Source of the DNA: Oxytricha trifallax
Lineage: Eukaryota > Ciliophora > Spirotrichea > Sporadotrichida > Oxytrichidae
Assembly (NCBI GenBank): GCA_000711775.1
Contig: ARYC01002495.1
Coordinates: 1-64,000, forward strand
Length of the DNA stretch: 64,000 bases
Direction: 5' to 3'
Below, one piece after another: positions 35,010 to 46,612 of the stretch. Both the position numbers and the translations under genes were made by a program. Under the pieces are notes generated by a model that worked only from the letters and a program-made list of their open reading frames with translations, did not search any database and was not told the origin of the DNA. Each line of letters starts with the position of its first letter. Position 1 is the stretch's first letter.

Positions 35010-37290
35010 TTTAAAAATTTCCATTAATGTCTGATACTTAGAGAATACAGTTTTCTATATCAAGTCTGATTTCCTAACTGATTTAATTATCCTTACTAAA
35101 TCTAGTTCTTTCATAATAGTTTCTGTAGCTCTTTCATATACTCTTTATTTCCTAGCGATTTTAGATTAAATTTCTAATCTCTTGCAAGAAATCTTTTTTA
35201 GCAATAATTCATAGTGATATTTCATTAAATCCTTTAAATTGTACTAAAAATGTTTCAAATTCCTAAGCTTTTTGAATATTATGTCAACTAAATTTTAAGA
35301 AATTTTGTTTGTATTTATGATCTATGAAGATCTTATTCGATTCGTTCCGCACTAACTTAAACTTATGTTGCTATCGTTACGTTGATAAAATATAAACAAT
35401 CTTATTTATAGGATAATTTCTGTTAGAGTCATCTAATTCAAATTCTGAATCATTTTAATCATTTTTAATCGCAATATTAACTTAAAAAGTTAATAGGTTG
35501 CGCCTATTAGTGACGATAACTCAGAAATGAGACACTTTCCAACCTAACAATAAGTCAACCAAAGCTACTCCCCCCCTTTTCAACAACGACGGTGATAAAC
35601 GTCTTCGACAAGACTAGGGGCAATTACTCCTATCAGAACATAATCCAGACGATTACTTCAATGGCGAGTAATTGCAAAAACTAATAGACTTTACAGAGAT
35701 GGGTCTTCTAAATATAGACCTCTACAAGTAAAAAGCGAATCTTTTAGCTTGTTCACTAAATTAACCAAATAAGACAGAGTACTTTTCAAATCGCTTTATT
35801 GAAACTATAAAGGAAAAAATACTAAAAAGAATGATCAAAGGTAAAAATTAAGCTTATCTTCAACAAGGAGAATCCATCCCAACTCCTAATCCAACTTAAT
35901 AGCCAGATGGGAAGAAATTTACTAATCTCTTCTAAAAAGACTAGAATCAGAGCCTTTTCTCTCAGACATATATTTAAAAGTTTAGAAACCTCAAAAATAA
36001 TAGGATTTTCCTATTTAATAACTAAACACTCGAGGCTAGCTATCAGGGTCCTAAAGTCAACTTTTCTAATAAAACTTACTCACACCTCAGGCTACATACG
36101 TATCTCTATTTAATAACACAAATACAATACTGCCTTCTCTAGAATTATGGGGAAAGTCTATCAATTAACAATCTCCAAATACACTCATATGGAGCGAATT
36201 ATTCAAACCAGGCTTTAATATCTCCGAGATAGGAGGTACTCACAAAATTCAGAGACCCGTACAACAAAAACCCCATTTTCTAAAGTTCACTCTTTTTCCC
36301 AGTTTTAAATACTAAATAGGAAAAAACATCTCAAGAAGTGAATGACGCACTACCAATACTAAATATGAGGATTAGAAATTTCTAACCTGAAAATATTTTT
36401 GACCAAACAAATATGATTCAAAATTTAAACTCAAACAATAGAAGCCAACCTCAAAACATCGGATAAACACTCAAGTCACAGAATGAACTCATCAATGACA
36501 AAACAGGAATTAAATCCGAAGTGCTAGAAAAATGGCATGAACCATTGGTTGCTCAAGAGTCCTCCATTAGAAATGAGATGGAAGTCGACAACTTGACCAG
36601 ATCCACATCAGAATTTAATAATAAGAAAGAAATCTCATTAATGTTTGATAATTAATACTTAAAATCAAACTTAAATTTAGGATAAAAATAAGATGATTTT
36701 AATATTCTAAACTTGGAAAACTAATAGAAAATAAGTTGTACTATCATCAGACATGTGCTAGGTATTAGATAGGCCAAGTCACTCGAATAGTTATTGAAAA
36801 ATGTGACACTTAATAGCAGTACTAAGCTAACAACTCAGCAGTTAATTAGTTAAACGATACTCATAAAGAACGTCAAGTCAATGAAGACTAAAATCATCAT
36901 TAAGAAGAAGAGGAAGTAAAAGTTAGGCGCAGAGATTAGAAGCAATTAGTGTCGCAAAATTGACAGACACTCAAAATCTAAATGGGCTTGACCCTTATAT
37001 ATTAGCATATATTAACGATCCGGGTTCCCCAGAGACCTCAATTTGACATTATTATTATTTTTAATCGCAAAGTTGTCATTTATTTGTGTAACAGTCGTTT
37101 GTGGATTAGTCCGATATCCAGATTGATAGTCTACTCTCGCATAATTTGGTCCTATTTTTAATGTATTTTTTACTTCTTCGTTTTTGAAAATACTATCGTT
37201 TGAGTTTTCTTGATTTGTATCATTTTCAGGTAAATTAAAAAATTAAAGTAGCTTTTGTTTTGATTTAGTCTTAGGTCTGTAATGAAAAAT
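35010..37290 (-). CDS. Unknown gene split by a retroelement insertion
   Basis: Minus-strand protein: YRPKTKSKQKLLQFFNLP, SIFKNEEVKNTLKIGPNYAR, VDYQSGYRTNPQTTV, then NDNFAIKND, QNDSEFELDDSNRN, INKIVYILSTQRQQHKFKLV and, further on, MKYHYELLLKKISCKRLEIQ, ATETIMKELDLVRIIKSVRK. The frame crosses the 35,475-37,056 element exactly through its 14-bp duplication. The layout (a leucine/lysine-rich ERATETIMKELD-type helix near the C-terminus) recalls hypotrich hypothetical proteins; no known domain. Downstream of FLKFS there is an in-frame TGA (35284-35286) and a frame change near 35,235, so the copy may be damaged. The 3' end near 35,010 is not fixed. Confidence 0.65.
35461..35474. repeat. Target-site duplication/pointer, left copy
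   Basis: ATTTTTAATCGCAA, identical to 37057-37070, immediately left of the inserted element; coding for FAIKN on the minus strand. Confidence 0.9.
35475..37056 (+). mobile_element. Retroelement-like insertion inside an MDS
   Basis: 1,582 bp between two copies of ATTTTTAATCGCAA. The left end has small hairpins (TTAACTTAAAAAGTTAA, AATAGGTTGCGCCTATT). The right end has GGGCTTGACCCTT, GGGTTCCCCAGAGACCTC and an (ATT)n tail, shared with the element at 7,086-8,590. A long target duplication plus a simple-sequence 3' tail indicates target-primed (LINE/SINE-type) insertion. It carries one long ORF without recognised reverse transcriptase. Confidence 0.75.
35531..36991 (+). CDS. Element-encoded ~490-residue protein, unknown
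   Basis: 486 codons are open with TAA/TAG as Gln, from just after a TGA (35,528) to TGA 36,989. Features: acidic-polar start HNPDDYFNGEQLQKLIDF, FIETIKEKILKRMIKGK, many Asn/Gln, and a strongly basic end (KTKIIIKKKRKQKLGAEI, CRKIDRHSKSKW). An ATG at 35,527 lies one base out of frame before a C7 run (35,570-35,576), so a slip there may hide the true start. The basic tail suggests nucleic-acid binding; that is inference. It might be a LINE ORF1 or the end of an ORF2. Confidence 0.55.
37057..37070. repeat. Target-site duplication/pointer, right copy
   Basis: ATTTTTAATCGCAA directly after the (ATT)n tail; matches 35461-35474 with no mismatch. Confidence 0.9.
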
Positions 37291-37381
37291 TTGCTTGATT
37301 ATTCAAAATTCCAAAACTCTTCTTTACCAACACAAAATTTTTTATTTATAAAAAATTTTTAAGAGAATTATTTACTTACAA

Positions 37382-38000
37382 ATGAATGAAATAATTTGGG
37401 AAAACAATAAAGCTCAATTAAATTTTAATGAAACTTACATTTTGAAACAAAAATTTTAAAGATATATGTGAAAAAAATCATATAGATATAAAAGATCTAT
37501 CATTTTTTTATTATAATGATAGAAAAAAACAAGAAAATCAAAAATTTAATGATTTTAATTTTCAGAGAGACATATAAGAGGAAATAATTATTTTATATAA
37601 ATTTAATAAACTGCCTAAGATTAAGTACAAGAATTTTGGCAAGAAAAATTTTAATAGAGAATACTATTATTAATTGAATTTAACAGTATTTAATAAATAA
37701 GATTTATTAAAAATCTTATTAAGGCTCGAACAAAAGATTGTAATGAAAAGTGCATTGATTTGAATTGATGCTATTAAAATATTTAACTAAGAGAAATATT
37801 TTAAAGTGGCAGAGATTAATCTTGGAATTCTAGGAGTAGATCAAAATACCTTTTTAGCATCATAGATACTTAAACAAAATTAAGCTCAATTAAAAAAAAT
37901 TCAAATTTTACATAAAATGTTTAAGACAATTCTCTTTATGGATTGCTTATTCAAGTGTACTTTTTTGATAAAAGAGTTATTAACAATTATCAATATTTGT
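37382..38000 (+). CDS. Candidate polar protein segment, divergent from the split gene
   Basis: MNEIIWENNKAQLNFNE, then after a frame change NHIDIKDLSFFYYNDRKK, ILYKFNKLPKIKYKNFGKK, LLKILLRLEQKIVMKSALI, in-frame TGA at 37761-37763, IDAIKIFNQEKYFKVAEIN and LGILGVDQNTFLASQIL. Purine-rich codons and amino-acid use look like real coding sequence. Its start is 92 bp from the 5' side of the minus-strand gene. Unknown family; the TGA and the frame change mean either IESs not resolved or decay. Confidence 0.45.
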
Positions 38001-38004
38001 AATG

Positions 38005-38628
38005 GAAGAGACACCACTCCCCGCCCTATACCTAGATAACCATACCCAAACCCACCCCAAAACCCAAGTTCACACCGTAAACCAATAGACCCTCCCCACC
38101 CCTATAAAAAACATTTTTCATATGTTGAATCTAACTCAATCATGAAATTCTTGGTTATATTATAGAAATTATTATTTTAAATTCATATATCCGTTTACTT
38201 TTTTTAAGGAAGATCCAACAAGGATACAACTTATATTTAAATTTAAAAAAATCTTTCTATAAATATCATAATGAGTAGTATTATGCATAAATTTATTTGA
38301 ATTTCTTAAATCAACTTCATTCGTCAATATTAAAAAAATTCATTTAAATATTTATATTTCAAAAAGATCTATGAGATTTAAAATATTGTAATATGTCTGT
38401 TTTTTAGGAATATTGGATTTATGAAGTTATTTAAGATTTAATCAAGAAATTCATGATTGAATAAGATTTACCATTTGAATACAAATATTCATTTTTAAAT
38501 AGGTAGTAATTGGGTTTGGAGCGGAAGGGTGGGGTGGGGAAGGAGTTGAGGAGGGAAGTCTTGGTTTAGGCTGGGGATGAGGAGGTGGACTAATTTTATA
38601 CTAGGGAGAAATATCTCAGCAAGAACAA
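38005..38628. other. Spacer with C-rich and G-rich patches
   Basis: Top-strand C-rich patch at 38,015-38,105 (ACCCACCCCAAAACCC, telomere-like) and G-rich patch at 38,510-38,590 (GGGTGGGGTGGGGAAGG) around AT-rich DNA. No gene seen. Confidence 0.5.
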
Positions 38629-39060
38629 ATATTGTAGGAATACATTTGATTTGGGAAAATAATTTATAATTAATTAATTAAAATAATAATTCGTGGCATT
38701 TAACTTTATTAAAACCTAGGCAATATGGTGCTTATTGATATAAAATTTAAAATAAGCTGGAAATTACTATTCCCGATACCCCTCTATAAATATCGTATCC
38801 CTGAAGCGAGATAACTTGACTTTAATTTTGGTATTAAATTCAACTATAAAAATCACCCAAAATTAAAGTCAAGTTATATCGCTCCAGGGATATGATATTT
38901 ATAGAGGGGTATCGGGAATAGTAATTTCCAGCTTATTTTAAATTTTATATCAATAAGCACCATATTGCCTAGGTTTTAATAAAGTTAACTGCCACGAATT
39001 ATTATTTTAATTAATTAATTATAAATTATTTTCCCAAATCGAATGTAATCATACAATATT
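38629..39060. repeat. Foldback family F1, copy 2
   Basis: Arms about 205 bp, centred near 38,845, with all family landmarks (CGTGGCA.TTAAC, AAACCTAGGCAATATGGT, AGCTGGAAATTACTATTCC, AGCGAGATAA). The inner part differs from copy 1: TTGGCGGTAC is replaced by CGATACCCC. Confidence 0.9.
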
Positions 39061-40170
39061 GTAATAATATTTTTCCCTTTAATTCTTTTTTAACCATAAT
39101 AAAATTAACCATAAAATGCTATCATTAAAAGAAACTTAAATCTTACAGGGCATAAAAAAAGTTTCAAAATTTAATCTTTATTCACAAAAATTTGAACATT
39201 TAGAGTTTAATTATATATTTTTTACAAGTAAGAGGAACAATAATCAACTTCAACAGGACAATAAGATAAGATCTTCAACAGTTGGAAGAGTCTTTTTGAC
39301 TCCCTCTCTATAATTGTGAGAAATGAGTCTAGAAGAGATGGAAATTTAATTGGTATTTGTGGGCTTTAGCATCAATAAGTTAAAAGGAATTATTATTGCG
39401 ACGATTATTTTTATTATACAATGTGTGAAAAGGGTCTAAGCAATAAATAAGTAAACAAGCAATCAACAACCATTTAAATTAATATAAAAGTAAATTAAAA
39501 AGTTGAACCAAAAATGAGAGATTGAAGTTTTGTAATGATCGGTACCTGAATAAAAGCATTTTAGATATCAAACATGATCAAATAATTCTTTATGAGTGAT
39601 TGATTTAATTATATTCATTTTACTATTTAAAATATCTAAACACGATTACTTTAGCTAAAATTTTCTCGTCTAAAACTAAAATATCCGTAAATCTTAAAAA
39701 ATCTATACACATAAAAACTTATAAGATTTGTTTAGGGTATATGAGGTTTTAATTGATTGCATAAAAAGTTAATGTTGAATTCGAGACATAAACATGCTTA
39801 TAAAAGGAATTATAATACCCATTAAACCACCAACATTTGAAAATGCATCTAATATTATTAAATAATTTTAAGTTGGGAAATTGTAAAAAGCAAATATTAA
39901 ATTAAAAATATAACAGTATATATGATCATATTTGAAATAGATGCTTGTAATTGTTATTTTTCTATGTAACTTATATATTTAACTTTTCCATTTTAATTAA
40001 TTTCCTTGAAAATCTGAATGCATAAAATGTTTTTTGTACAAAAATTTTTTACATTTTAAGCTCAAAAGAATGCATATTTGTAAGAATACACTAAATCGTT
40101 AATTTAAAGTTTTTTTAGGGATTAAGGGATGGAGATACAGATATAGGAACAAAATAAGCATTAAAAAAAT
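39061..40170. other. Spacer with one candidate MDS (39,258-39,440, +)
   Basis: Within AT-rich DNA one plus-strand frame reads DKIFNSWKSLFDSLSIIV, RNESRRDGNLIGICGLQHQQ, NYYCDDYFYYTMCEKGL; three Cys and the mixed composition look coding. The rest shows no gene. Confidence 0.4.
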
Positions 40171-40268
40171 AAAAACCCCAAAACCCCTTCAGTAGTTTAA
40201 TTGAGTTTTTGGTTGATAAAAGTAGGCTATTAGTGCATACTTTATTAGGATTTAATAGGGTTTAAGTA
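40171..40268. repeat. TBE A left terminal inverted repeat
   Basis: Starts with A5C4A4C4 and pairs with 44,265-44,363. Confidence 0.85.
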
Positions 40269-40419
40269 CGGGTTTGATAGGGTTTAAGTACGGGTTTAAT
40301 AGGTTTTAAGTACGGGTTTGATGTTTAAATATTAGTAATTTAAGTGATTATATGCGAGGTTTGGGGTCAATTAATGAAAATGAGTATATAGATTTACTAT
40401 TTAAATTGTGATAAGTTTG

Positions 40420-41395
40420 TTATGACTATGGTGATTAACTCAGACCAATTCTTAATTACACATCTATAGCAAGGCTGCTCCGTAAATCTCCAGCAACTGT
40501 TAGGTCTCACTGTCTTTTAGAATTGAATTTGAGATAGCATCTAAACTCTAAGCCGAAGAGACCTGTAAAATTTTAGCAGCATCATATCGATTATCTAATT
40601 ATTGGTAAGACTCTTAAATACTGGGCTCACTTCTCTCTGGCCTTTTGAGCTGTGATGTTTCATCACCAATTACCTGAGCTTCACATCTCTGCTTAATCTT
40701 TAGCGAACATAAATAAAAAGAATGGAATATCTTACAAGACAGTCAATCGCATTAAGAGAGTGATTGACTTTAAAGTTCCATTTTATAAGACTAATTTAAA
40801 TTATATATTCGATTAAATGCAGAGGTCTTAATAGCATAATATAAAGTTCATACACGCTGATGAAGCTGTATTTACATTCAATACATTTATATCAAGGTCT
40901 TGGTACAAGAGGTATAGTAATATAAAAGTTTATGATCAAAAGGTTAAGATATAAACTTATGCAATCCTTGGTGGAATCAGTGAAGATAGTGACCTAGAGA
41001 CTTATTTTATTCGCCCTCGTTCTATAAAAACTGAATAATATATAAAGTTCTTTCACTAACTTAGAGACAAATACGCCGACTAAGAGATTATTCTATTCGT
41101 TGATAACTTATCAGTTCATAAAACTAAAGACTCATGGAAGGAAAATGAAAGGCTAAACATAACACCTGTATTTAATGTTCCTTACAGCCCTTAGTTCAAG
41201 AATTGAATTATAATGGGGGTTATTGAAAGGTAATTATAAGAAATTGCTGCTCTACCATCTCATGCATGATTTAAAGATAGATACAGTCGATTTTATTAAG
41301 AGTGCTGCTAAGAGAGTCAGCGATGATAAAGCTAAAGTATGCGCAAGAGAAGGGAGATTTTGTGTTTATAAATAAGTTTTAGATTTAAACGAATG
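40420..41395 (+). pseudogene. TBE A 42-kDa transposase (DDE), damaged
   Basis: An N-terminal helix-turn-helix-like SIARLLRKSPATVRSH is followed by a Tc1/mariner-type DDE core: HADEAVF (first Asp), FVDNLSVHKTK (second Asp) and PYSPQF.. where the third acidic residue should follow. There is a TGA in SLAF-AVMFHH near 40,650, and the sequence after PYSPQF (41,190-41,240) is disrupted compared with NGIEFYW in copy B. It acts on the element's own ends in cut-and-paste transposition; this copy should be inactive as written. Confidence 0.8.
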
Positions 41396-42194
41396 AATAA
41401 GTTCCCATTTTAAATTTGCCCGTAAAGGGATTTGGCTTCTCTTTCTTTTCTTCTTCTTAAGGCTTGCTTGGGCCTTTGTTTCTTCTCTTTGTGCCAGCTC
41501 CTGCATCTATGTTCATCTCATCTGGCTTTTAGAAATCTCTAAAGAGTCTCTTACTCAATTCATGCTTTATTTGTGACTTTCTCTCTCTGTTTAACTTACT
41601 GCGCTCTTTCATCAAGTAAATAACAGTACCAGGTTTTTCTATAAAGTTAGAAGTCTATGCTTACTAGAGATGAATGTATGCTTCTGCAGTTCCTAAGCCA
41701 AGAGTCACTGATTGATTCCCTGCTTCTCTTTCTCTTAGGAAAGATACTGTAGCATTTCTTGTGAGCTTCTTAAATTACTTTACTTAAGTACTCTGGTTTA
41801 AGAGTTCCAAGAACTCCAAAGAAAAAAAAAGTTCTCTCTGGTAACTTATTTGAGAGTTGTAACTTTTTTATGGTAGGTACAGAGCAACATATGGATCACT
41901 CATAGCACCATCATACAGGTTTGTCACTGAGATTTCAGGGTAGTTAGGTATCTCTATCATCTTTATTTCTTTAGTCTTAAATGCTTTTTTCTCTTCGCTT
42001 AGCAATTCTTTTAAGAACGAGATTTTAGTTCCCTCCTAAGTTGGCAAGAACAATCCAACTATAATGGATTTATTAGTCTTACTTAAGAACTTACCATGGT
42101 ATACCAAATATCTATTAAGGTCCTCTTTACTTCGAAATTTTCCTATTAAATCTTGAGTTTAAGTTCTCTTCATTGCATCATTCATAGACTCCAT
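41396..42194 (-). CDS. TBE A 22-kDa-class ORF
   Basis: Starts MESMNDAMKRTQTQDLIGKF at 42,194 (minus), followed by SKEDLNRYLVYHGKFLSK, NKSIIVGLFLPTQEGTKISF, EIPNYPEISVTNLYDGAM and a basic end (KKKKRKRSQIPLRAN). The frame wavers after YVALYLP near 41,870. It shares the segments GTKISFLK and IPNYPEI with the copy in TBE B. The role of this TBE protein is unknown. Confidence 0.7.
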
Positions 42195-42756
42195 CTTGGT
42201 TCCTCTTTCTAGAAATGTTAATGAAATTTAAAATTATGGTACCCATTCTAAGTTTATTAAAATCTTACTACTAAATAGGGACGAACTAGTGGAGGTCAAT
42301 CTTGAAAAGATATGCGGATAAGCCTTGAAAAACTTGCTCCAAGTTTCACAGATTGATTTCCATTTTTATCAATCTATCTCTATTAAAATGCTCCAAATAA
42401 TGTTTAATTATTTTAGGAGGTCCTCCAAATTAAGTTCAAACTTTATTAGGAGTTAAATTTTAAGGTCAAAACTTAATTAAGCATATTAAATTAAAAAATG
42501 TTTAATAACTTTACCTCCAAATTAAGTTCAAACTTGATTTGGAGGACCTTTTAGAGAAACAAAACTTCATTAGGAGTATTTTAATTTACTGAAATGTATA
42601 AAATTCACATAAAATATGACAACTTACAGTCTTTTATGGTTAGTTAATTTTCTTACCTCTCAGCAAAGAATCTACCAGAGTATCTTAAACTCTACTATAT
42701 TAGTTTATCTAGGTATATTTTATCATTATTATAATAAAATATAACAGCAAACTAAA

Positions 42757-44203
42757 ATGAGCGTTAACCTTTTGAGAAGAGTGGCATTACTTGAGTAAAG
42801 TCAATAAAAAATATCATTCCAGCAACCAAGAAAAATAGAGACCAGAGACGATTGTACTCAGTGGGAGCCTACTTATGACAACTTTGACCAGTCTAGTTTT
42901 GAGATTTAAATATAAATTAAGTAGGAGGTCATCATAGAAGCTGTGTAAATTGAGGAGGAGGCTAAACAACCAGCCAAAGAGCATTAATAAATACCAGCCA
43001 AGTTGGCTATTAATGCAAAGAATGCAATAAAGTTTTCCCTTAAATGTCAACTTATAAGAGACACTTGAGAGATATACACAACGATATGCCAAGGTTATAT
43101 CTCAAGCATTAAAAGAAGGATGGTAAGTATGTCTGTGAGTTCTGTGAAAAGCCATATTCTCATACTAGAGACATCAAAATGCACTTAAAAAAAAGCACAA
43201 TTAAATTTTTTTCTTTATTCATGAACCTTCAGGGAATAGATTCCTCTAAAAGAGGAGATCAAGAAACCCAGTGGAGTCTCTTAGAGTTGAAGCCTAGAAG
43301 TAAGTTAAAATGAAGAAAGCAGTCAAGAAATTTCCAGTCTCTGAGATCAATAAAATCATGGTTAAAAGAGAGGCAATGAAGATTCCCATATTAAAAATTA
43401 TTGACTTAGATTCTTGCCTAGAAAGCTACCTCACTCTTGAAGAAAAAATAGAGAAGAGAGTCATTACAGATGACTAATATGCTTACAAGATATATCCTTT
43501 CAATTACTTCCTTGCTGATGACAAGTTCCAAATTGAATTTGCTAATGAGTATTATGCTCTTTAAAAGGCAAAGTTAAATGAGTGCAGGCATATCATCTAG
43601 CTTGATGCTATTTTACTTGGTAAAGATCATGTAGTCTTCAGGCTTCCTTTACTTGAAATGACTTACAGAGAATTCCTATCTGACAATAGATGTCAGAGAT
43701 AAATTAGCTAGATAGTATAGCAGATAGTTGAAGGGATTGAAGAGCTTCACAAGCTAGGTTATGTTCATAGAGACTTAAAGCCAGAGAATATCATGTTGAA
43801 TTTTCAGCCTCTTAGAGTTTATATTATAGACTTCAACAGAGCTCAAAGAGTGCAAGCCTCTGCATAAGGAAATGTATATGGTACTCCTGGATATTTTCCA
43901 GAGAGAGAGGATTGGAGAGATGGAGACACTTAATGGGATATCTGGGCTCTAGCAGTAATAATAATAGAGAGCGACATGCCAAGAAACGATTACTTTAGCT
44001 GCAGGGGTGAGAGAGATTCTAAGCAGAGAATCAAACAATATCTCGATAAAAATAAAATAAATGGAGGTCTCAGAGAACTTGCATACTCAACTATTATAAA
44101 GCCAAGCTAAGAGAATTAACAAACAATAGAAACAATCAAAAATCAAATTAGAAAGATAAAATTCAGAGAACTGCCACATGACACTAAGCTTATGTTTGTG
44201 TGA
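42757..44203 (+). CDS. TBE A 57-kDa zinc finger-kinase ORF
   Basis: MSVNLLRRVALLEQ.. leads to two C2H2 fingers (YQCKECNKVF..YKRHLRDIH; YVCEFCEKPYSHTRDIKMH) and a C-terminal kinase-like domain: VHRDLKPENIMLNF, VYIIDFNRAQR, GTPGYFPEREDW and WDIWALAVII, ending TGA 44,203. The catalytic HRD-K-N is intact, but the metal-binding DFG is DFN. Frame changes near 43,000 and 43,215 break the fingers from both neighbours, by 1-nt slips or lesions. Long intergenic inverted repeats (42,410-42,570, AGGAGGTCCTCC) separate it from the divergent 22-kDa ORF. Confidence 0.75.
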
Positions 44204-44264
44204 AATATCTTAAAAACTCACTTGTTATACTCACCTAAAATACTAATATTTAAACATTAAACCC

Positions 44265-44363
44265 CTACATAAACCCTATTAAAACCCTAATAAAGTATGC
44301 ACTAATAGTCTACTTTTATCAATCAAAAACTCAATCAAACTACTGAAAGGGTTTTGGGGTTTT
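44265..44363. repeat. TBE A right terminal inverted repeat
   Basis: Complement of the left repeat with a few substitutions; ends GGGTTTTGGGGTTTT, abutting TBE B. Confidence 0.85.
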
Positions 44364-44459
44364 GAGTGCCTCAACTATTAGGTATCATTGCATGTTAGAT
44401 GTTCAGCATTATAACTCAGGCACTTGAAAACATCCATCAAGAAAATAAAAGTTCTCACA

Positions 44460-45270
44460 GCACCACATTGACTACGTCTGCGACTCGAAGACTTTGAAGT
44501 ATTGGGCACACTTTCCACTTGATTAGCGAGCTGTGATGTTTCATCGCAAGTTTCCTGATATGCATATCTCTCTTTAAACTATAGCCAATATTTATAGAAG
44601 AAATGGTATTACTTTCAAGACTGTCAACAGAGTGAAGAGAGGGATTGATTTCACATTGCCATTATATAGTAATAATTTAAACTATTTATATGATTAAATG
44701 CAGAGGGCTGTTTCTAATTAAATCAAGTTCATACACACTTAAGAAGTATATATATAATCTTGGTATAAGAAGTATGATAATATAGAAGTCTATGATTAAA
44801 AAGTGAAGGTAGTCACATGCAATTTTAGCTGGTATAGGTGAAGATTCAGGCCTAGAGAGTTATGATATTCACCCTCGCTCTATTAAGCGAGAGTAGTATA
44901 TAGAGTTTCCTACATAAGCTCAGAGAGAAGTATAGTAACCAAGAGATCATCCTGTTTGTTGATAACCTCTCAGTTCATAGACTAAAGAGTCTAAGAAAGC
45001 TTATGAAGAGCTAAACATAACTCCTGTATACAACGTTCCTTATAGCCCATAATTTAATGGAATTGAATTCTACTGGAGTTAAATCAAGACTCACTACAAG
45101 AAGCTGCTGCTGTATCAACTTATGCATGACTTGCCCATCGATAAAGTAAACTTAATTCAAAGCAGCTGTAAGAGAGTGAGCGTAGATAAAACAACAGTCT
45201 GTGCGAGAGAGGGAAGAATGAATGTTTATAAATAAGTTTTAGATTTAAATGAAAAAGAAGTTCACATATT
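44460..45270 (+). pseudogene. TBE B 42-kDa transposase, 5'-truncated
   Basis: Starts at YWAHFPLDQRAVMFHRKF. The first catalytic region reads HTQEVYI, so the first Asp of the DDE triad is Gln here. FVDNLSVH and PYSPQFNGIEFYW keep the other two. A frame change lies near 44,815. It ends with VCAREGRMNVYKQVLDL. No start, one catalytic residue lost, frame broken: inactive. Confidence 0.8.
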
Positions 45271-46051
45271 AAACTAACCCATAAAGGGGTTTGGCTTATC
45301 TTTCTTCTCCTCTTCTTATGGCTTGCTTGGACCCATAATTCTTCTCTTACTACCTGCTCCTGAATCTATGTTAATTTTATCTGGCTTTTAAACATCTTTA
45401 TAAAGTCTCTTGCTCACTTCATGAATAGTCTATGACTTTCTCTCTCTGTAAATCTTCGCATGCTCTTTCATTAGGAATATACCAGTTTCAGGTTTCCCTT
45501 AAAAGTTATCAATCAAATTTTACTAGAGAGTTAAGGATGCTTCTTTTGCTATTCAAGCCAAACTTCGCTTATAAGTATGCCTTACTTCTTTAATCTTCAG
45601 GAGAAATAGAGTAGCGTTTCTTGTGAGTTTCTTCAATGATCTCTCGGAGATAACTCTATCTTAAAGTGCCAAGAACACTAAAGAAGATGCTCCTTTCTGG
45701 ATGTTTGTTAGAGAGTAGTTTCTTGGTAGGAAGATAAACTACCAACTCTTCATCTTTCATCGCATCGTCGTAGATATTATTGACTAAAATCTCTGGGTAA
45801 TTTGGTATTTTTATCAACTTAATTTCATTGTTTTTGATGGCTTTCTTTTCATCACAGAGTATAGCTTTTAAGAAAGAAATTTTGGTACCTTCCATCGTTT
45901 GAAGGAATAATCCCACTATATTATATGATTAAGTATATGTTACATGCTTACCATGCTGAGTCAGGAATCGATATAAATCTTTCTTGCTTCTAAATCTCTA
46001 GATCATTTCTTCAGCTTCAACCCTCTTGATTGCAGTACTTATAGATTCCAT
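45271..46051 (-). CDS. TBE B 22-kDa-class ORF
   Basis: MESISTAIKRVEAEEMIQRF at 46,051, then SKKDLYRFLTQHGKH, MEGTKISFLKAILCDEKK, IPNYPEILVNNIYDDAMK, VYLPTKKLLSNKHPER and VLGTLR. With TAA/TAG as Gln the frame appears longer than in TBE A. Divergent from the 57-kDa gene across ~560 bp rich in GGTACC-containing inverted repeats. Confidence 0.72.
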
Positions 46052-46612
46052 TCTTGTACCTTCTCTTCTTATTGAATTTCAAATTATAATATTCATAGTT
46101 CTGGATCCTATTGCTTAAAATCTTAGTATAAAATATGGGTATCTTATAGGAGGTCAACCTGGTAAGGATACTGGAGAAAGATGGCAGAAACTGTAACAAA
46201 CTTCAGAGATGGAGCTCCATTTTTATCAATTTAGTTCCATTAAATTGTACTAAATTTGATTAAATTTGATTAGTACCGGTACTAAATTCGTTTAAATTTA
46301 ATTGGTACCAATTTAATAGTACAAATTAATTAGTACCTAGTTTGAAACTAATGAGGTTTTAATGGAAAAGTTCCAAAATGGTTAAAAACCTAATTGGTAC
46401 CAGTACCAACCTGAATTTATTCTCAGTTGGTACAAAAATTAAAAATATTAAGCATAAAATTAGAAAATGTATAGTTATAAACTAAGTATAAAAATGATGT
46501 CTAACACCTAAGAATCAACCATTGTAAGTGCAGTGCCAGCTCCTATACAAAGTTAGTATAACCAGTGAGGTTTTTACTTATTAATAATAGAAATTTAAAT
46601 TTGAATTTAAAC

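Larger units (their letters stand above)
40171..44363. mobile_element. TBE transposon A, full length
   Basis: A 4.19-kb element bounded by inverted repeats: CCCCAAAACCCCTTCAGTAG on the left and its complement, ending GGGTTTTGGGGTTTT, on the right, with ~95 bp of inverted similarity. Gene order is as in TBEs: transposase (+), 22-kDa ORF (-), 57-kDa zinc finger-kinase (+). The left repeat includes three ~26-bp tandem units around GGGTTTAAGTACGGG (40,258-40,322). TBEs are germline-limited and their transposases take part in genome rearrangement in Oxytricha (known for the family). Confidence 0.93.

Noticed and set aside
40171..40190. C4A4 repeats as real chromosome ends
   Set aside because: They are the termini of TBE elements, which carry telomere-like repeats by nature, and sequence continues on both sides.
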